Shown: positions 47,655 to 58,918 of the stretch, piece after piece
Numbering within the stretch: position 1 is the stretch's first letter
Layout of the letters: each line of letters opens with the position of its first letter
Source of the DNA: Meghimatium bilineatum
Taxonomy: Eukaryota; Mollusca; Gastropoda; Stylommatophora; Philomycidae
Direction: 5' to 3'
Assembly (NCBI GenBank): GCA_034231615.1
Contig: CM067322.1
Span: 54,638,357-54,702,356 of the forward strand
Length of the DNA: 64,000 bases
The notes under the pieces: model-generated
The model's input: only the letters and a program-made list of their open reading frames with translations
Database searches by the model: none
Told to the model about the DNA's origin: nothing
Program-made: the position numbers and the translations under genes

Positions 47655-48262
47655 CTGTACAAGGGGGGGGGGGGAAGAGAGAGAGAAGGGGGGGGTGGAA
47701 TTTCTCCAGATCTTTATTTCATATCCAGAGAGCTAAGTCACTGCGAAGTGCAATTAGGTACGGGGGGGGGGTGATTTTCATATCCAGAGAGCCAAAGAGC
47801 TAACTTTCATCGCTATAAAATGTGGGCGGGGGATGATCTTCATATCGAGAGAGCTAACTCTAAGCGGTGTGTAATGTAGGGGAGAGGGATTATCTGCGTA
47901 TCCAGAGAGCTAATTCTAAGCGGTGTGTAATGTAGGGGAGAGGGATTATCTTCGTATCCAGAGAGCTAATTCTAAGCGGTGTGTAATGTAGGGGAGAGGG
48001 ATTATCTTCATATTGAGAGTGCTAACTCTAAGCGGTGTGTAATGTAGGGAAGAGGGATTGTTTATCTTCATATTGAGAGAACTAACTCTAAGCGGTGTGT
48101 AATGTAGGGGAGAGGAATTATCTTCATATTGAGAGAGCTAATTCTAAGCGGTGTGTAATGTAGGGGAGAGGGATTATCTTCATATCGAGAAAGCTAACTC
48201 TCAAAGGTGATTGAGGGGGAAGAGGGAATTTCATATTCAGAGAGCTAACTTTCAGCAGTGGG
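47655..48262. repeat. About 56-bp minisatellite with G runs
   Basis: About ten units contain GAGAGCTAACTCTAAGCGGT and GTGTAATGTAGGGGAGAGGG. Left units carry long G runs (about 13 G near 47664, 10 G near 47762). Units become more uniform in the middle. Confidence 0.92.
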
Positions 48263-48287
48263 AAATGTTTTGAGAAACAGTCTAGAC

Positions 48288-48460
48288 CAGTGTTTCCCAA
48301 AGGGGGCAATTTGATTGTTCAGGGAAGAGGGGGGGGGTGATTCTGGGAGAATAATACAATGTTTGATTATAAAAAAATATAGATATGTTACATAGGAGGG
48401 CATCAGAATTTTAGAAAAACGTAGGTGGGGAAATTTTATAAAGAAGGTTGGGAAACACTG
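48288..48460. mobile_element. hAT-like MITE, 173 bp
   Basis: The ends CAGTGTTTCCCAA and TTGGGAAACACTG are perfect inverted repeats. The 8-bp flanks GTCTAGAC (48280-48287) and GTTTAGAC (48461-48468) match at 7 of 8 positions. A CAGTGTTTCCCAA terminus with an 8-bp duplication is typical of hAT elements. The interior is non-coding. Confidence 0.9.
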
Positions 48461-48468
48461 GTTTAGAC

Positions 48469-48692
48469 TCTTAATAACAACATGGACTGAATCAGTTATA
48501 TTTCTTGACATTTATTTTCCATATCAAGGTTGTTGATGATGGCACTGACCAAGTCATCACTCGTCATGGCAGTATATAGGTCTTTGAGAAGGGGTCAGAA
48601 TTGTTTGGGAGTTATCTATCTCAATAAATAAGTGATCAGTTCTCTAACCTTCCCGAAGTGAAATGATTAAACCATTATTTTAAACATTTTTT
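48469..48692. other. No recognised feature
   Basis: Short unannotated spacer. Confidence 0.5.
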
Positions 48693-48935
48693 TTCCCCGC
48701 AGTCGTAACCTTCGATAACAGTTACCATGTTGTTCCAACAGGCCGACGTTGTGCTTGAACACGGCGTGGGTGGGCGGAACAATAAAGAAACCTTTCGCAA
48801 TGGCCAGAGTTGTGCCCTGATTTCGACGTCTTTTTCGGCAATATTAGACTCGAAACACCATTGAGTCAGTAGTCTGCTGGAACAGAGGGCGGAGCACTTA
48901 TGGGAATGCCCCACGAGCTGTGAGGCCAGTTTCTA
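48693..48935 (+). mobile_element. SINE B copy
   Basis: It begins GCAGTCGTAACCTTCGATAA and ends GCTGTGAGGCCAGTTTCTAA. Relative to 35348-35611 it lacks the GAA tail and has a small gap near CTTGAACACGGCG. Confidence 0.9.
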
Positions 48936-49311
48936 ATCATGAATTAAGATTAAACCATTGTTTTATGTTTACTTGGTGTGGGTTTAAAATAGGAACAGGT
49001 AGCTTCGTCTGGTTCACAAGAGCAATGTTTCCTACGTCTATGATAGTTATTTCCCTAGCTCTGAGTTATGCTTTAGGTAGAAAAATTTCGGATCTTTCAA
49101 GAAGGACACGGTATATATGTCTACATTTTCATATTTGCCTTGTGATACGGCAGCCACATTTTTTTCAGTGTGTTTGGTTTAGCTCTGGAACTCTGGGTGG
49201 GAGAAAGGGGGAGGCTAGATATATGGTATTATATCCTATTGAACTTCATCATCTTCTGATTTCGCTCTAAAACTTCTGCCTATTATATTTTTGTGTATTT
49301 TAGTGAGCTTT
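48936..49311. other. No recognised feature
   Basis: A plus frame of 116 residues at 48920-49270 has no recognisable domain. Confidence 0.4.
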
Positions 49312-49707
49312 TGTTAATGGCGGTAGTGTGTTTGTTTTAATGTTGTTAGTGAGCTTTTGTTAATGTTGTTAGTGAGCTTTTGTTAATGTTGTTAGTGAGC
49401 TTTTGTTAATGTTGTTAGTGAGCTTTTGTTAATGTTGTTAGTGAGCTTTTGTTAATGTTGTTAGTGAGCTTTTGTTAATATTGTTAGTAAGCTTTTGTTA
49501 ATGTTGTTAGTGAGCTTTTGTTAATGGTGGTAGTGTGTTTGTGTTAATGTTGTTAGTGAGCTTTTGTTAATGTTGTTACTGAGCTTTTGTTAATGTTGTT
49601 AGTGATTTGTTATTAATGTTGTTAGTGAGCTTTTGTTAATGTTGTTAGTGAGCTTTTGTTAATGTTGTTAGTGAGCTTTTGTTAATGTTGTTAGTGTGTA
49701 TGTGTTA
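49312..49707. repeat. 23-bp minisatellite, about 17 units
   Basis: Units are GAGCTTTTGTTAATGTTGTT plus AGT. The variant GGTAGTGTGTTTG occurs at about 49322 and 49529, 207 bp (nine units) apart, which indicates block duplication. Confidence 0.96.
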
Positions 49708-49796
49708 GTTACTACAACGCTCCCTACTTATTTATGTTTCCCCTACCCTCCACCTTATAACAATTTATTGCATCAGTAAGTTAGGTTGCCTCGTGA

Positions 49797-50045
49797 CACT
49801 TTGGATGTATCCCCATATTATCAGGAAGTAGTTCAAAGAATTAAATTGGGTACCAGATGGACAAATAAAAAGAGGAAGACCGAGAGATACTCTTGGCAGA
49901 ACAATCATCAAAGATGACTTGACCTTGGGTCTCAACAACATACAATAATTACACACAGTTGCATCACATCCCTCAAACTGAAGATGTCTGGTTTCGGCCC
50001 TATGCACCGTGTACGGCTCTGAAGAAACATAGATAGACATATATA
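49797..50045 (+). mobile_element. LINE C-terminal remnant
   Basis: The plus strand reads NWVPDGQIKRGRPRDTLGRT, then KDDLTLG, and ends with a VSALCTVYGSEET-like stretch. This resembles the W-P-G-KRKRGRP...GLCS end of another common non-LTR family. Several stops are present. Confidence 0.6.
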
Positions 50046-50087
50046 GTTCAGATAATGGAATGCATCGATCATGCATCGATTTTTAAA

Positions 50088-50285
50088 TCAAAGCTGTGAA
50101 ATCTGCCTTTCTGTCAGACACGGCTGACTTCACCATTGATTCGGATCAACTTAACCCTCTGTATGATGGAACATCCAACTCCACCCCAAAAATATTCTTA
50201 ATCGTCAATTAGGACATGATTGACAAGTAACAGTATCACTATTCTTTGTTCTAATTTTCCTCCAGCAAAACTCGAGCGTAGCTTG
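50088..50285 (-). mobile_element. Old SINE A copy
   Basis: Decayed but ordered blocks are present: CTGTCAGACACGGCTGACTT, GATGGAACATCCAACTCCAC, TATCACTATTCTTTG and CCAGCAAAACTCGAGCG. They match the minus-strand order of the family. Confidence 0.65.
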
Positions 50286-50479
50286 ATATTTTATATTTAA
50301 CATATGGAATATGATTATATGCAACTTAATATGTAAAAGTAGATCTATTGGTCTTGTTTATTTATCTCTATCAGAAGGTATCTATTGATATATATATATA
50401 TATATATATATGATTTAATATGTTGGTTTGGATTCACTGAATTTACCTCCTAGAACGATCAATGCCGCAATTTGTATGT
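50286..50479. repeat. Spacer with (TA)n
   Basis: A TA microsatellite lies at about 50389-50411; otherwise nothing. Confidence 0.7.
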
Positions 50480-50905
50480 CTTAATATATGGGACAGCAAA
50501 CGATAGACGTTGGTCTATTGGACTTGATCTAATTGATTTCTTCCATTGGAGGTGATCTATAGAACGATCTATTGGACTTGATCTAATTGATTTCTTCCAC
50601 TGGACGTGATCTATAGAACGATCTATTGGACGTGATAAAAGTGATTTCATACATGGGACTTGATCAAAAGAACGATCTATAGATCTTGGGATATTGAACG
50701 ATCTATGGGACGATCTATATAACGTTCTATATGACTTAATATAATTGATTTCATACACGGGACTTGATCTATGGAACAATATGGGACTTAATGTAATTAA
50801 TTTTATACACGGAACTTGATCTATAGAACGATCTATTGGACGTTATTTCATTGATTTCATACATAGAACTTGTTCTTTAGAACGATCTATGGGACTAAAC
50901 AAAAT
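50480..50905. repeat. About 54-bp degenerate tandem repeat
   Basis: Units contain GAACGATCTATTGGACTTGA and TCTAATTGATTTCTTCCA. About seven units vary in length and spacing. Confidence 0.85.
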
Positions 50906-51452
50906 GAAGATAATTTATTCTATTTTACTCGGGTTTCCTCATATGTACACCGTCCATGAACCTGAAAACCGGACGTTGAAGATTTGTTCGGAGCCCACAG
51001 TTGTGTGAATATATATCTAATGTAATTTGTAGACACGAATTCTTTAAGGGATGGTGGATCCTAGAGTAAGCTTTTGAGTTCGTTGTGAATTTCTTTTCTG
51101 TCTGGAGGACAAGAAACCATTACATTTTCAGAAGTAGGAGTTACACTTTTTATCATTTATTTTGTAGAGCGAAATGTTAAAATTTTTATCAATTGTTTTA
51201 AAGTGCGAAATGTTATATTTTCCTTAAAAATGGGAGAGTGGGTAATGAACAGTTTCACATCTTCATGATTGAATACAATATCGTGATTTCTTTCAGATCA
51301 CACTAAAAAGACAGATGATCCTAGTATATATTTAATATCCGTATAGTGAAGTCAATCTACTACACTTTATACATTCAAACCGACCCAATATGTCATGGAG
51401 CAAGAGTGTGTGTTTCTTTAAACAATTATTTTAATAACAATTCTATTGGCAT
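50906..51452. other. No recognised feature
   Basis: GCGAAATGTTA occurs twice near 51170 and 51207; nothing else is supported. Confidence 0.5.
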
Positions 51453-51890
51453 CATCATCATCAGGTGCCATGCCGGCTGGCGTAGGCGGTCATGGCTCTC
51501 CACAGCTCTCTGTCCACAGTATTATGTATCAAAGTCGTTGTTGTTTCTTTGCCGTGCCAGGTTGTCAAACTGTCTAATATTTTCTCACGTTGTCGCCCTC
51601 TGTCTCTGGTGCCTTCAATCTTGCCTGTTGTGATTATGTTCTCTAAACCTGCCTGTCTCATGAAGTGGCCAAAAAAATAAGATTGCCTGTTTCTTATATT
51701 GTTGATTAAGGTCCGTTTCGCATTTAACTCTTTCAACACCTCTACATTAGTTTTTCTGGCAGTCCATGGTATTCTCAGCATTCTTCTGTAGAACCACATC
51801 TCTGTTGCCTCCAATCTCCCACTTTCCAGTTTGTTTATTGTCCAAGACTCGCACCCATATGTTAGTATAGGCATACTATTGGCACACTAA
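51453..51890 (-). mobile_element. LINE tail, RRMLRIPWTAR family, best copy
   Basis: One uninterrupted minus frame of 137 residues starts PILTYGCESWTINKLESG and continues EMWFYRRMLRIPWTARKTN, then INNIRNRQSYFFGHFMRQAG. It ends RELWRAMTAYASRHGT, a stop and ATC triplets. The catalytic core is absent through 5' truncation near 51890. Because the frame is open, this is probably the youngest copy of its family here. The RNA it came from would have ended in ATGATGATG-type repeats. Confidence 0.93.
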
Positions 51891-52033
51891 AACAGAATAA
51901 ATAACTGTTACTTCCTAGTTTAATTAAACAATATCAGAGCACATCTCTAGGAAGGGAAACATACGAGTAATAATCATTAATATTGGAAATTATGTTGTGT
52001 GATGTGGTTACTGACTGTTCTAGTGACTGTCGT
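51891..52033. other. Short unannotated spacer
   Basis: Nothing supported. Confidence 0.5.
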
Positions 52034-52202
52034 TTCTTCCTCTTCTTCTTTTTCAGCGTTCATTCACAAACTCCCGATGAATCTTTCTTGTAGCAGAACA
52101 ATGGTCTTACTATATTTCAAGCAGGATATAGTCCAGAGAACAAAAATGAAGTGTGTTGCCGTTGAATATGTGTCAATGGCCCGACACATCCGTCTTCGGT
52201 GG
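52034..52202 (-). mobile_element. SINE A' variant
   Basis: It starts (plus strand) with CTTCTTCTTTTTCAGCGTTC and continues CAGGATATAGTCCAGAG and GGCCCGACACATCCGTCTTC. It resembles SINE A but carries about 40 bp (CTTGTAGCAGAACAATGGTC) not found in SINE A, also present at 61948-62110. The element is truncated after GGTGG in both copies. Confidence 0.8.
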
Positions 52203-52575
52203 TACAGTCTTGTGAGAGATTGAAGTATTAACTAATCGGAGATGTAAGATGGAGGACTAGTGAACATGAAAAGGTAAAAGCAATGAAATAAATGAGACCC
52301 TACTGAAAGATAAGATATAAAATTAAGATAGATAATCTTAAATATAATAGCTGTGTTCTGTCATTCTCTCCGAAAGCTCAATAAGTAGCACATTTACGTC
52401 AGGGAATTCCGTGCGACATCCAATTAAAACGTTTTGTGTCCTGAGGTTATTCACAACAGACGACATATTTGTATACAATACAAATTGATGGGCTAATAGG
52501 TAAATTTCTGTATCGGCTTGTGATTTAAGTTATCTAACATACATTATATTTACAATATACATGTAACTTGCTTTA
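52203..52575. other. No recognised feature
   Basis: AT-rich spacer before the Helitron fragment. Confidence 0.5.
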
Positions 52576-53940
52576 AATGATGGATGAAGATGATGATCCA
52601 ATCAGAATAAAGCGTCAAAAAACAAAAGAGCGACACGCTAGATGGTTTAGTCGTCAAAGTCAAGTCTCTCGTTCGGAATCGTGGCGCACATGCTGCAGAG
52701 CATAGACATAGAATAGAAAGAGATATGCAAAGACAAATACAACTTGCTAAGGATACTGCTTTGCATCGGCGTCGAGCTAAGCTAGAATCACCAGTGCAAA
52801 GAGAGAATCGACAAGTTATGAATAGAGAATACCAAAGTCGTCAAAGACAGCATGACAGTGTTGAGCAAACGCAGAGACATCGATCGAGCTGCAGATGCCG
52901 ATGCTCACTGATTGTCACAAATGCGCCGACGTCAAGCAATTTTAAATGAAGCAGCTAATCTTCCTCAGAATCGTCTTGCTGCACATAATTGATTTTTTCT
53001 ATATTGTATGTCAATTTTGTGGTGCTAAATCTTTTTGGACGATGACGATGGTAAGTTTACAAGTTGTTGTCGAAAGAGAAACATCATGCTCCCAAAGCCA
53101 CAAGACATCCATGATAATAAGATGGAATATCCAAAGTTCTTGCGCTTAATGCTCTCTGATAATACACACCCTATATACACACATTTTCACGAAAATATTC
53201 GTTCTTATAATAGCGTTCTTACTTTCGCGTCACTGGCAGCAAAAATTACGAATCGTCATGGTAGAGGTCCATATGTTTTAAATGTTAAAGGACAAATTAT
53301 CATCGAACTTCTCATACACAACCGCTATACAACAAAGTTCCATAGTTCGCTCAGTTGTATGTTTTGGACAGTACTCCGGAAACAGACATTCGACAAGCAC
53401 ACGCAGCAAATGCTGCATGCAGAAGAGAAATTATTGATAAAATCAATCGATTTTTTTCGTCACCATAATAGACTAGCAGAGTCGTATCAGTTAATGCGTG
53501 ATATCGAAGCAAGAGGGATTCAGAATGCTGCTCAAACTGAAAGAGTAATCCCAATAGTAAACATGGTCTTCAAGTTCGATCGTAAATCTTATCAACGTCG
53601 CTATAATGTACCAACATCTACTATAATGTACTATCTGTATAATGTACTATAATGTACTATCTACTATAAAGTACTATAATGTACCAACGTGGTTGCAATG
53701 GTTTTCGTCAACAAAGATCGAAAACCACCCGTTTCACCGCGATATTCGTATTTATTCATTAATAAAATATTGATTATGGACTGTATTCGATGAATCGGTT
53801 ATGGACTGTATGATGTCATACTCGCATGTGTTCCTACATGGTGAGCAGGGTTGGCAAATACATTGGCAATGTGAGGCAAACCAGGGTAGGCAACCCAATA
53901 AATTTTGTCCCGAGGGGATCCGAAAGAATCTAGTGTCAGA
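52576..53940 (+). mobile_element. Helitron replication-protein (Rep) N-terminal fragment
   Basis: Across several frames the plus strand shows, in order, an Arg/Gln-rich segment (RRRAKLESPVQRENRQVMNR) and a NEAANLPQNRLAAH-like stretch. A CQFCGAKSFW...CC zinc-binding-like site follows, then FHENIRSYNSVLTFASLAAK, GRGPYVLNVKGQI and QLYVLDSTPETDIRQ. Further on come SYQLMRDIEARG, RRYNVPT, HRDIRIY and HGEQGWQIHWQCEANQ. This order matches the region upstream of the Rep catalytic motifs in animal Helitrons, rolling-circle DNA transposons. The longest frame is 53035-53652. Frameshifts lie near 53350, 53620-53690 and 53720. No Rep HUH motif or helicase was found, so it is a dead 5' part. Confidence 0.88.
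53605..53692. repeat. TATAATGTAC repeat expanded inside the Helitron
   Basis: TATAATGTACCAAC occurs at both ends, with several copies of TATAATGTACTATC between them. The codons for YNVPT are duplicated and the intervening copies shift the frame. Confidence 0.88.
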
Positions 53941-54314
53941 ATAAAAGTGAAATGAGTCTCAAATCTAAAGCTGACACTGATTCACAGGACAAACTGTATT
54001 CAACCCATTGTCTAATTTCTACCAATCATCATCCCTAAACAATATATTTTCGTGAAAACATGTGACGCGTGTTTTCTCAAATTACTGCTAATATGATACC
54101 GCAGATCAAGATGCATACAACAACATCCAAACTGCACATGTAAACTCTTCCAGGATAAAAAGCAAGTATACAGGAACTGGCCATTAGACCTTTGCGTTGC
54201 ACGGACTATTATACCACATCGCACTGGTATGTATATATATTTAAACATGTACTGACTATTAAGCACTCGTATTTATCTCGTTCTGCCAGTCCAAATTCAA
54301 CGTTACCAGAGAAT
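53941..54314. other. No recognised feature
   Basis: Nothing supported. Confidence 0.5.
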
Positions 54315-54475
54315 GTACACGTTGGATGTCTTGGCTAAATGCGCATCTTTTTATAGATGCGTCTTTACTGAATTAGGAAAATACGCCGACAAGTTGAAAT
54401 TGCGAAAGAATTTGTGAAACCTGGACGGACTGGACTCAAATCTCGTGTGTTACCATCTTATTCGTTGAATACTTT
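54315..54475 (+). mobile_element. Family D copy, diverged
   Basis: GTTGGATGTCTTGGC, GCGCATCTTTTTATAGATGC and CCTGGACGGACTGGACTCAA follow the order of the family. The B-box region is altered (GACTCAAATC). Confidence 0.65.
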
Positions 54476-54607
54476 TTCGAAGATTCCGAATATTAATATT
54501 ATATATATATATATATATAAAATGGTAAACTAACCAGAGAATATACAAGAGAATAACTGTGAAAGTATATTATCTGGGAGCAAATTTAAACAGCTCTGGT
54601 TGTTGTA

Positions 54608-54957
54608 CAGTTGAGATCAAAAGTAGACACACAATTTCAGCTGAGAAAGCTGTGGAAAAGTAGACACACAGTTTCAGCAGAGAAAGCTGTGGAAAAGTAG
54701 ACACACAATTTCAGCTGAGAAAGCTGTGGAAAAGTAGACACACAATTTCAGCTGAGAAAGCTGTGGAAAAGTAGACACACAATTATAGCTGAGAAAGCTG
54801 TGGAAAAGTAGACACACAGTTTCAGCTGAGAAAGCTGTGGAAAAGTAGACACACAATTTCAGCTGAGAAAGCTGTGGAAAAGTAGACACACAATTTCAGC
54901 TGAGAAAGCTGTGGAAAAGTAGACACACAGTTTCAGCCGAGAAAGCTGTGGAAAAGT
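54608..54957. repeat. 37-bp minisatellite, about 9 units
   Basis: Units are GAAAGCTGTGGAAAAGTAGA plus CACACAATTTCAGCTGA. The array is nearly homogeneous, with AATTT/AGTTT variants. A short TA tract lies to the left at about 54500-54518. Confidence 0.97.
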
Positions 54958-55242
54958 TGTAATAATGACACTAAAATAATTCTCTCAAGATCCTTTCCAT
55001 TTTTTTTTCCCAGTGGCAACATACGACTTGCAGGTATATATACAAATATTGCATGCAGATGCATGCGATATGAATATATATATGAATATATAAATGTTGC
55101 GCATGCGGTTGTGTCTGTGGGTCTCACGAATGGATCACTAGACAAACCAACCATGCCATAGAAAACCTTAGTAGATGACATGTCCTTATATTGATATATC
55201 TTCTTATAGAAGCTTCTTGGCATGTTATCTATACAATCCCGT
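54958..55242. other. No recognised feature
   Basis: Nothing supported. Confidence 0.5.
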
Positions 55243-55505
55243 AGTCGTCACGTCACCTTCGATAACAGTTACCATATTGTTCCGACAGGTCGACGTTGTG
55301 CTTGAACTAGTTGCGGGCACGGCGTGGGTGAGCGGAACAACAAAGAAACCTGTCGCACGGGCCAGAGTTGAGCTCTGATGTCGACGTCTGTTCCAGCATA
55401 ATTTGACTCGAAATACCATCGAGTCGAATGCCCGCTGGAACAGAGGTCGGGACATTTATGGGAATGCCCCACGTGCTGTGAGGCCAGTTTTATAATCAAG
55501 AAGAA
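55243..55505 (+). mobile_element. SINE B copy
   Basis: It runs from GTAGTCGTCACGTCACCTTC to GGCCAGTTTTATAATCAAGA and AGAATC. It matches 35348-35611 over the full length. Plus- and minus-strand frames are accidental. Confidence 0.92.
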
Positions 55506-55539
55506 TCAAGAATACAAATATCGAGAAGAATAAATTCAT

Positions 55540-55790
55540 TTGAAATAAAGTACTACATGAATATTATACGAATATCATGGACAGAGAAAAAGAACATTGC
55601 GGTTTTATAAACACTGAATTTAAAAAAAAAATGCCAGCTTCTAATATGGTCATAAGAAGAAAGCTACAGTTTTTGGAACCTTAAAGAGGGATGATGACAG
55701 AAAGACTGATCTTGAAGGCAGAATACCAGGATAGAGAAGGAGCAAGACTAAGAAGACGATAAACCTTGTATATCGAAGAATATATGGGCA
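55540..55790 (+). mobile_element. Decayed LINE C-terminal fragment
   Basis: The plus strand gives MNIIRISWTEKKN, NMVIRRKLQFLEP and an RRSKTKKT-like block in shifting frames, consistent with the KCYRKILRISW...KRKLRLFGH region of the 23105-23660 family. Confidence 0.6.
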
Positions 55791-55791
55791 T

Positions 55792-56427
55792 CATCATCAA
55801 GTACGTCTCCGCAACGAAGGTTGGCTAAAGCTGATCTCCAACATCCCCTGTCTCTTGTCCTGGTGATGCACTCTGCTAGACTATAACCTGTCCATCGTGT
55901 GATGTTACTCTCCGACTTGTATCTCTGCATACTTCTTGCTCGCTTCCCTTTGACTTTACCCTCTAGTAAGGTCTTTTATAAGGTATAATGTCTTTTAATG
56001 TGTCCACAATATTTTATTTGCCTGATCTTTATTTCTCTTAGTAGTTATTTCTTCATATTAAGTATTTTAGCACCTCTTTATGTATTTTCTTCTCTTTCCA
56101 TGATGTTCTCCATATTCTTCTATATACCCACATCTCAAAGGCATCAATTCTGTCTTCTAATTGTTTATTTAGTATCGATGTTTCTGAGCCATACATTAAT
56201 GTAGAATAGATGTAGCATTTTATAATTCTCATTTTTAACTTGTTTGTAATTTGTTTAGATGTTAATATTTTTCTCATGTCATTGAAGGTACTTTTAGTCA
56301 TTTCTATTCTCCTTTTAACTTCTATTTCATATCTGCCATCATTTGTGACTATGTGTCCAAGATATTGATAATGTTTTCCAAGTTGTATTTTCTCTCCATG
56401 TATGTTTATGTTGGCGTCTCTCACTAA
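55792..56427 (-). mobile_element. RTE-like LINE C-terminal region
   Basis: The minus frame 56053-56424 encodes HGEKIQLGKHYQYLGHIVTN, KSTFNDMRKILTSKQITNK, KCYIYSTLMYGSETSILNKQ and EMWVYRRIWRTSWKEKKIHK. A frameshifted 3' part ends with ITRWTGYSLAECITRTRDRG, then TGATGATGCC as tail. It is a paralogue of 9377-10395 and supplies the empty site for that copy's MITE. Confidence 0.9.
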
Positions 56428-57283
56428 TGCTCACCCGTGACAGAGAAGCGTTCAGAGTATCATCGATAAAGAAATAATGCATCCCTTTATATCTACAGCA
56501 AAAATAATGAATAAATTCAACCTCACAATGTTCGGAGTACTTGAACCAACCTCCCGTAGTTTCACTTAGAGATTTGTTTGTCAGAATATGTTCCTAACAA
56601 TCTGTACAAATATAATCAGAGCATCTCATTTGAATAACTCGCTCTAGCTCTGTTATTGATCAAGATTGAGAACTTGCTAGAAGTTTTTTTTCAGGATTTT
56701 CATAATTTTAGTGTAACTTTTGCTTCCAAATTGATTTTGTTTTTATTGCAATCCTTGGTAGAATTTATGACGTGTTCAATGCATTTCTACTGTAAGACAG
56801 TCATTTGTATCAGCATACCTCATTTCTGGTATCTCGTGACATTAGATATATTGTGCGATGAAATTTATATATATATATATATTTGTGCAAGCGTACATGA
56901 ATCTATCAATATGTCTACACAAGTGTATGAACACAAGAGACGGGAGTATGTAGCTGGAATGCTAAAGCAATCATTGAATGAATTAGCAAAGTTCTAATAA
57001 TAGGAAGTAACAAACAAATAATAAGCTAAAATATATTTTATATTTGAGAAAAAAAGGAAAGAAGTTTGAGAATAAATAATAAAGCAAAATGGAAAATAGT
57101 ATTATTTTCTGATAGAGATACCCGGAAACTCAGTTGTGATGTAGAAGGGCATACAACAAAACACCAAAAACCTCTCACACTATCATAGATTTTGCAACGT
57201 ATATAGAAAAGTGATGTTAAGAATCTATTCGTTTAAAGCTGATAGTAAATGAAAATGTGGCTCTGAAAATCAAAGCAATCTTA
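56428..57283. other. No recognised gene; short (TA)n
   Basis: A TA tract lies near 56866-56882. The 113-residue plus frame at 56656-56997 is not recognised. Confidence 0.4.
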
Positions 57284-57376
57284 TCGATCTACAGCCAGTA
57301 ACACTTGGTTTTCTGTGAAAATCAAACTAATCGATCTACAGCCAGTAACACTTGGTTTTCTGTGAAAGTCACACAG
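57284..57376. repeat. 47-bp direct duplication
   Basis: TCGATCTACAGCCAGTAACA and the following 27 bp occur twice in tandem. Confidence 0.95.
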
Positions 57377-58284
57377 TTTTCTGACATGAGTAAATTTGAG
57401 AATTAATGAGACATGGATACAAATTAAAATAAGGACAATGGAAGCAACGTTCATCAGACTGAAGAAATCAATCATTAATCAGTAGGCCTACAAGCAGGTG
57501 GAGTAATACGTCAACATCGTAGAGACGAAAAGGGACACAACGTGAACCAAAGAGAAAAAAACTATACGGCGAGTGAACAAGAAGTAATCACAATAGGTTT
57601 ATTAAACCAGGCACACAGATCATTACATTAGTTTGAGACAATACAAAGTAATATATTTTTACGTAATTTATCAGTAAGAAAATGGAATTAATACTCCAGA
57701 GAAACGTTCAGTAATGAAGTGCCAAAACAATTTAAACGCATCAAAGGTTGAACTTCATATACACATAAAAAGTCAATATTGAGAGAAAAATATAAAAACT
57801 ATTGAAAAGTAGTTTTACGTTGAACTATTTGTAGGATCGACATATCTACTAAAAAGACTTAATGAAGAACGGGACGAACAAATACAGAATGCAACCACAA
57901 AATCACACACATGTCCATATAGTACAAATATTATAGGAAAATAATGAAGTAATTCATAGTTTAAATAGGCAACAACCATATTTAGCGGTCACTCCTGGAA
58001 TTTTGGCTGTAGAGATTTTCTGGGCAGACTACACTCAGTGGGCTGTCATTGTTCTCCGAACTGTCGTACAAAACCTACTTAAAACAAACTTGATTGTGGT
58101 TTTAGCTTAGCTTAAATGACCCATTTTTGTGGTCGTAATTCTGGCAATATTACAGTAATATACAGGAGTCGCCTAATGGTTCCACACAAGTTTTAAAAGC
58201 AATGCACTATACACGATATGCTAAACTATTGCACAGATGTCGAATCTATTTCCAAGTCACGTATCTATTGTATAGAAGCAATGT
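57377..58284. other. No recognised feature
   Basis: AT-rich, nothing supported. Confidence 0.5.
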
Positions 58285-58918
58285 AACAAGCGCTCCACCC
58301 AATTTTTATAGAAACACTGTGACCTCTACATTTTATAGTAGAACCCTACTCCACATTGTATAGAAGCAATAGGACATAGTCCCCTCCCCATTTTATAGAA
58401 GCAATGTGTACCTCTCCCCATTGTATATAAGCAAGGTGTCCCGTGTCCCAAAATTATGAGAACAATTTGAGCATCTCCCCATCTTATAGAAGCAATCAAC
58501 TCCACATTGTACAGAAGCAATGTGAGTTCTCCCCAATTTATAAAAGCACTGTGACCCTCTCCCCATTTTGAAGAAACACAGTGACCCACTCCACATTTTA
58601 TAGAAACAGTGTGACACACCCCACATTTTATATAAACAGTGCGACATACTACACACTTTATAGAAATAGTGTGGCACAATCCACATATTTAAAAAAAAAA
58701 CAGTGCGACACACTCCACATTTTGAAGAAACAGTGTGACACACTCCACATTTTATAGAAACAGTATGACACACTCCACATTTTATAGAAACAGTGTGACA
58801 CACTCCAAGTTTTATAGAAACAGTGTAACACACTCCAGATTTTATAGAAACAGTATGACACATTCCACATTTTATAGAAACAGTATGACACACTCCACAT
58901 TTTATAGAAACAATAGGA
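58285..58918. repeat. 30-bp minisatellite, about 20 units, graded divergence
   Basis: Right-hand units (58590-58918) are nearly uniform ACACTCCACATTTTATAGAA plus ACAGTGTGAC. Left-hand units are diverged (CCCCATTTTATAGAAGCAAT). The frames of 10-residue repeats on both strands are artefacts of the period. Confidence 0.95.

Noticed and set aside
58326..58893. Cys/His-rich frames that look like zinc-binding repeats
   Set aside because: They come from the 30-bp array and appear in several frames at once.
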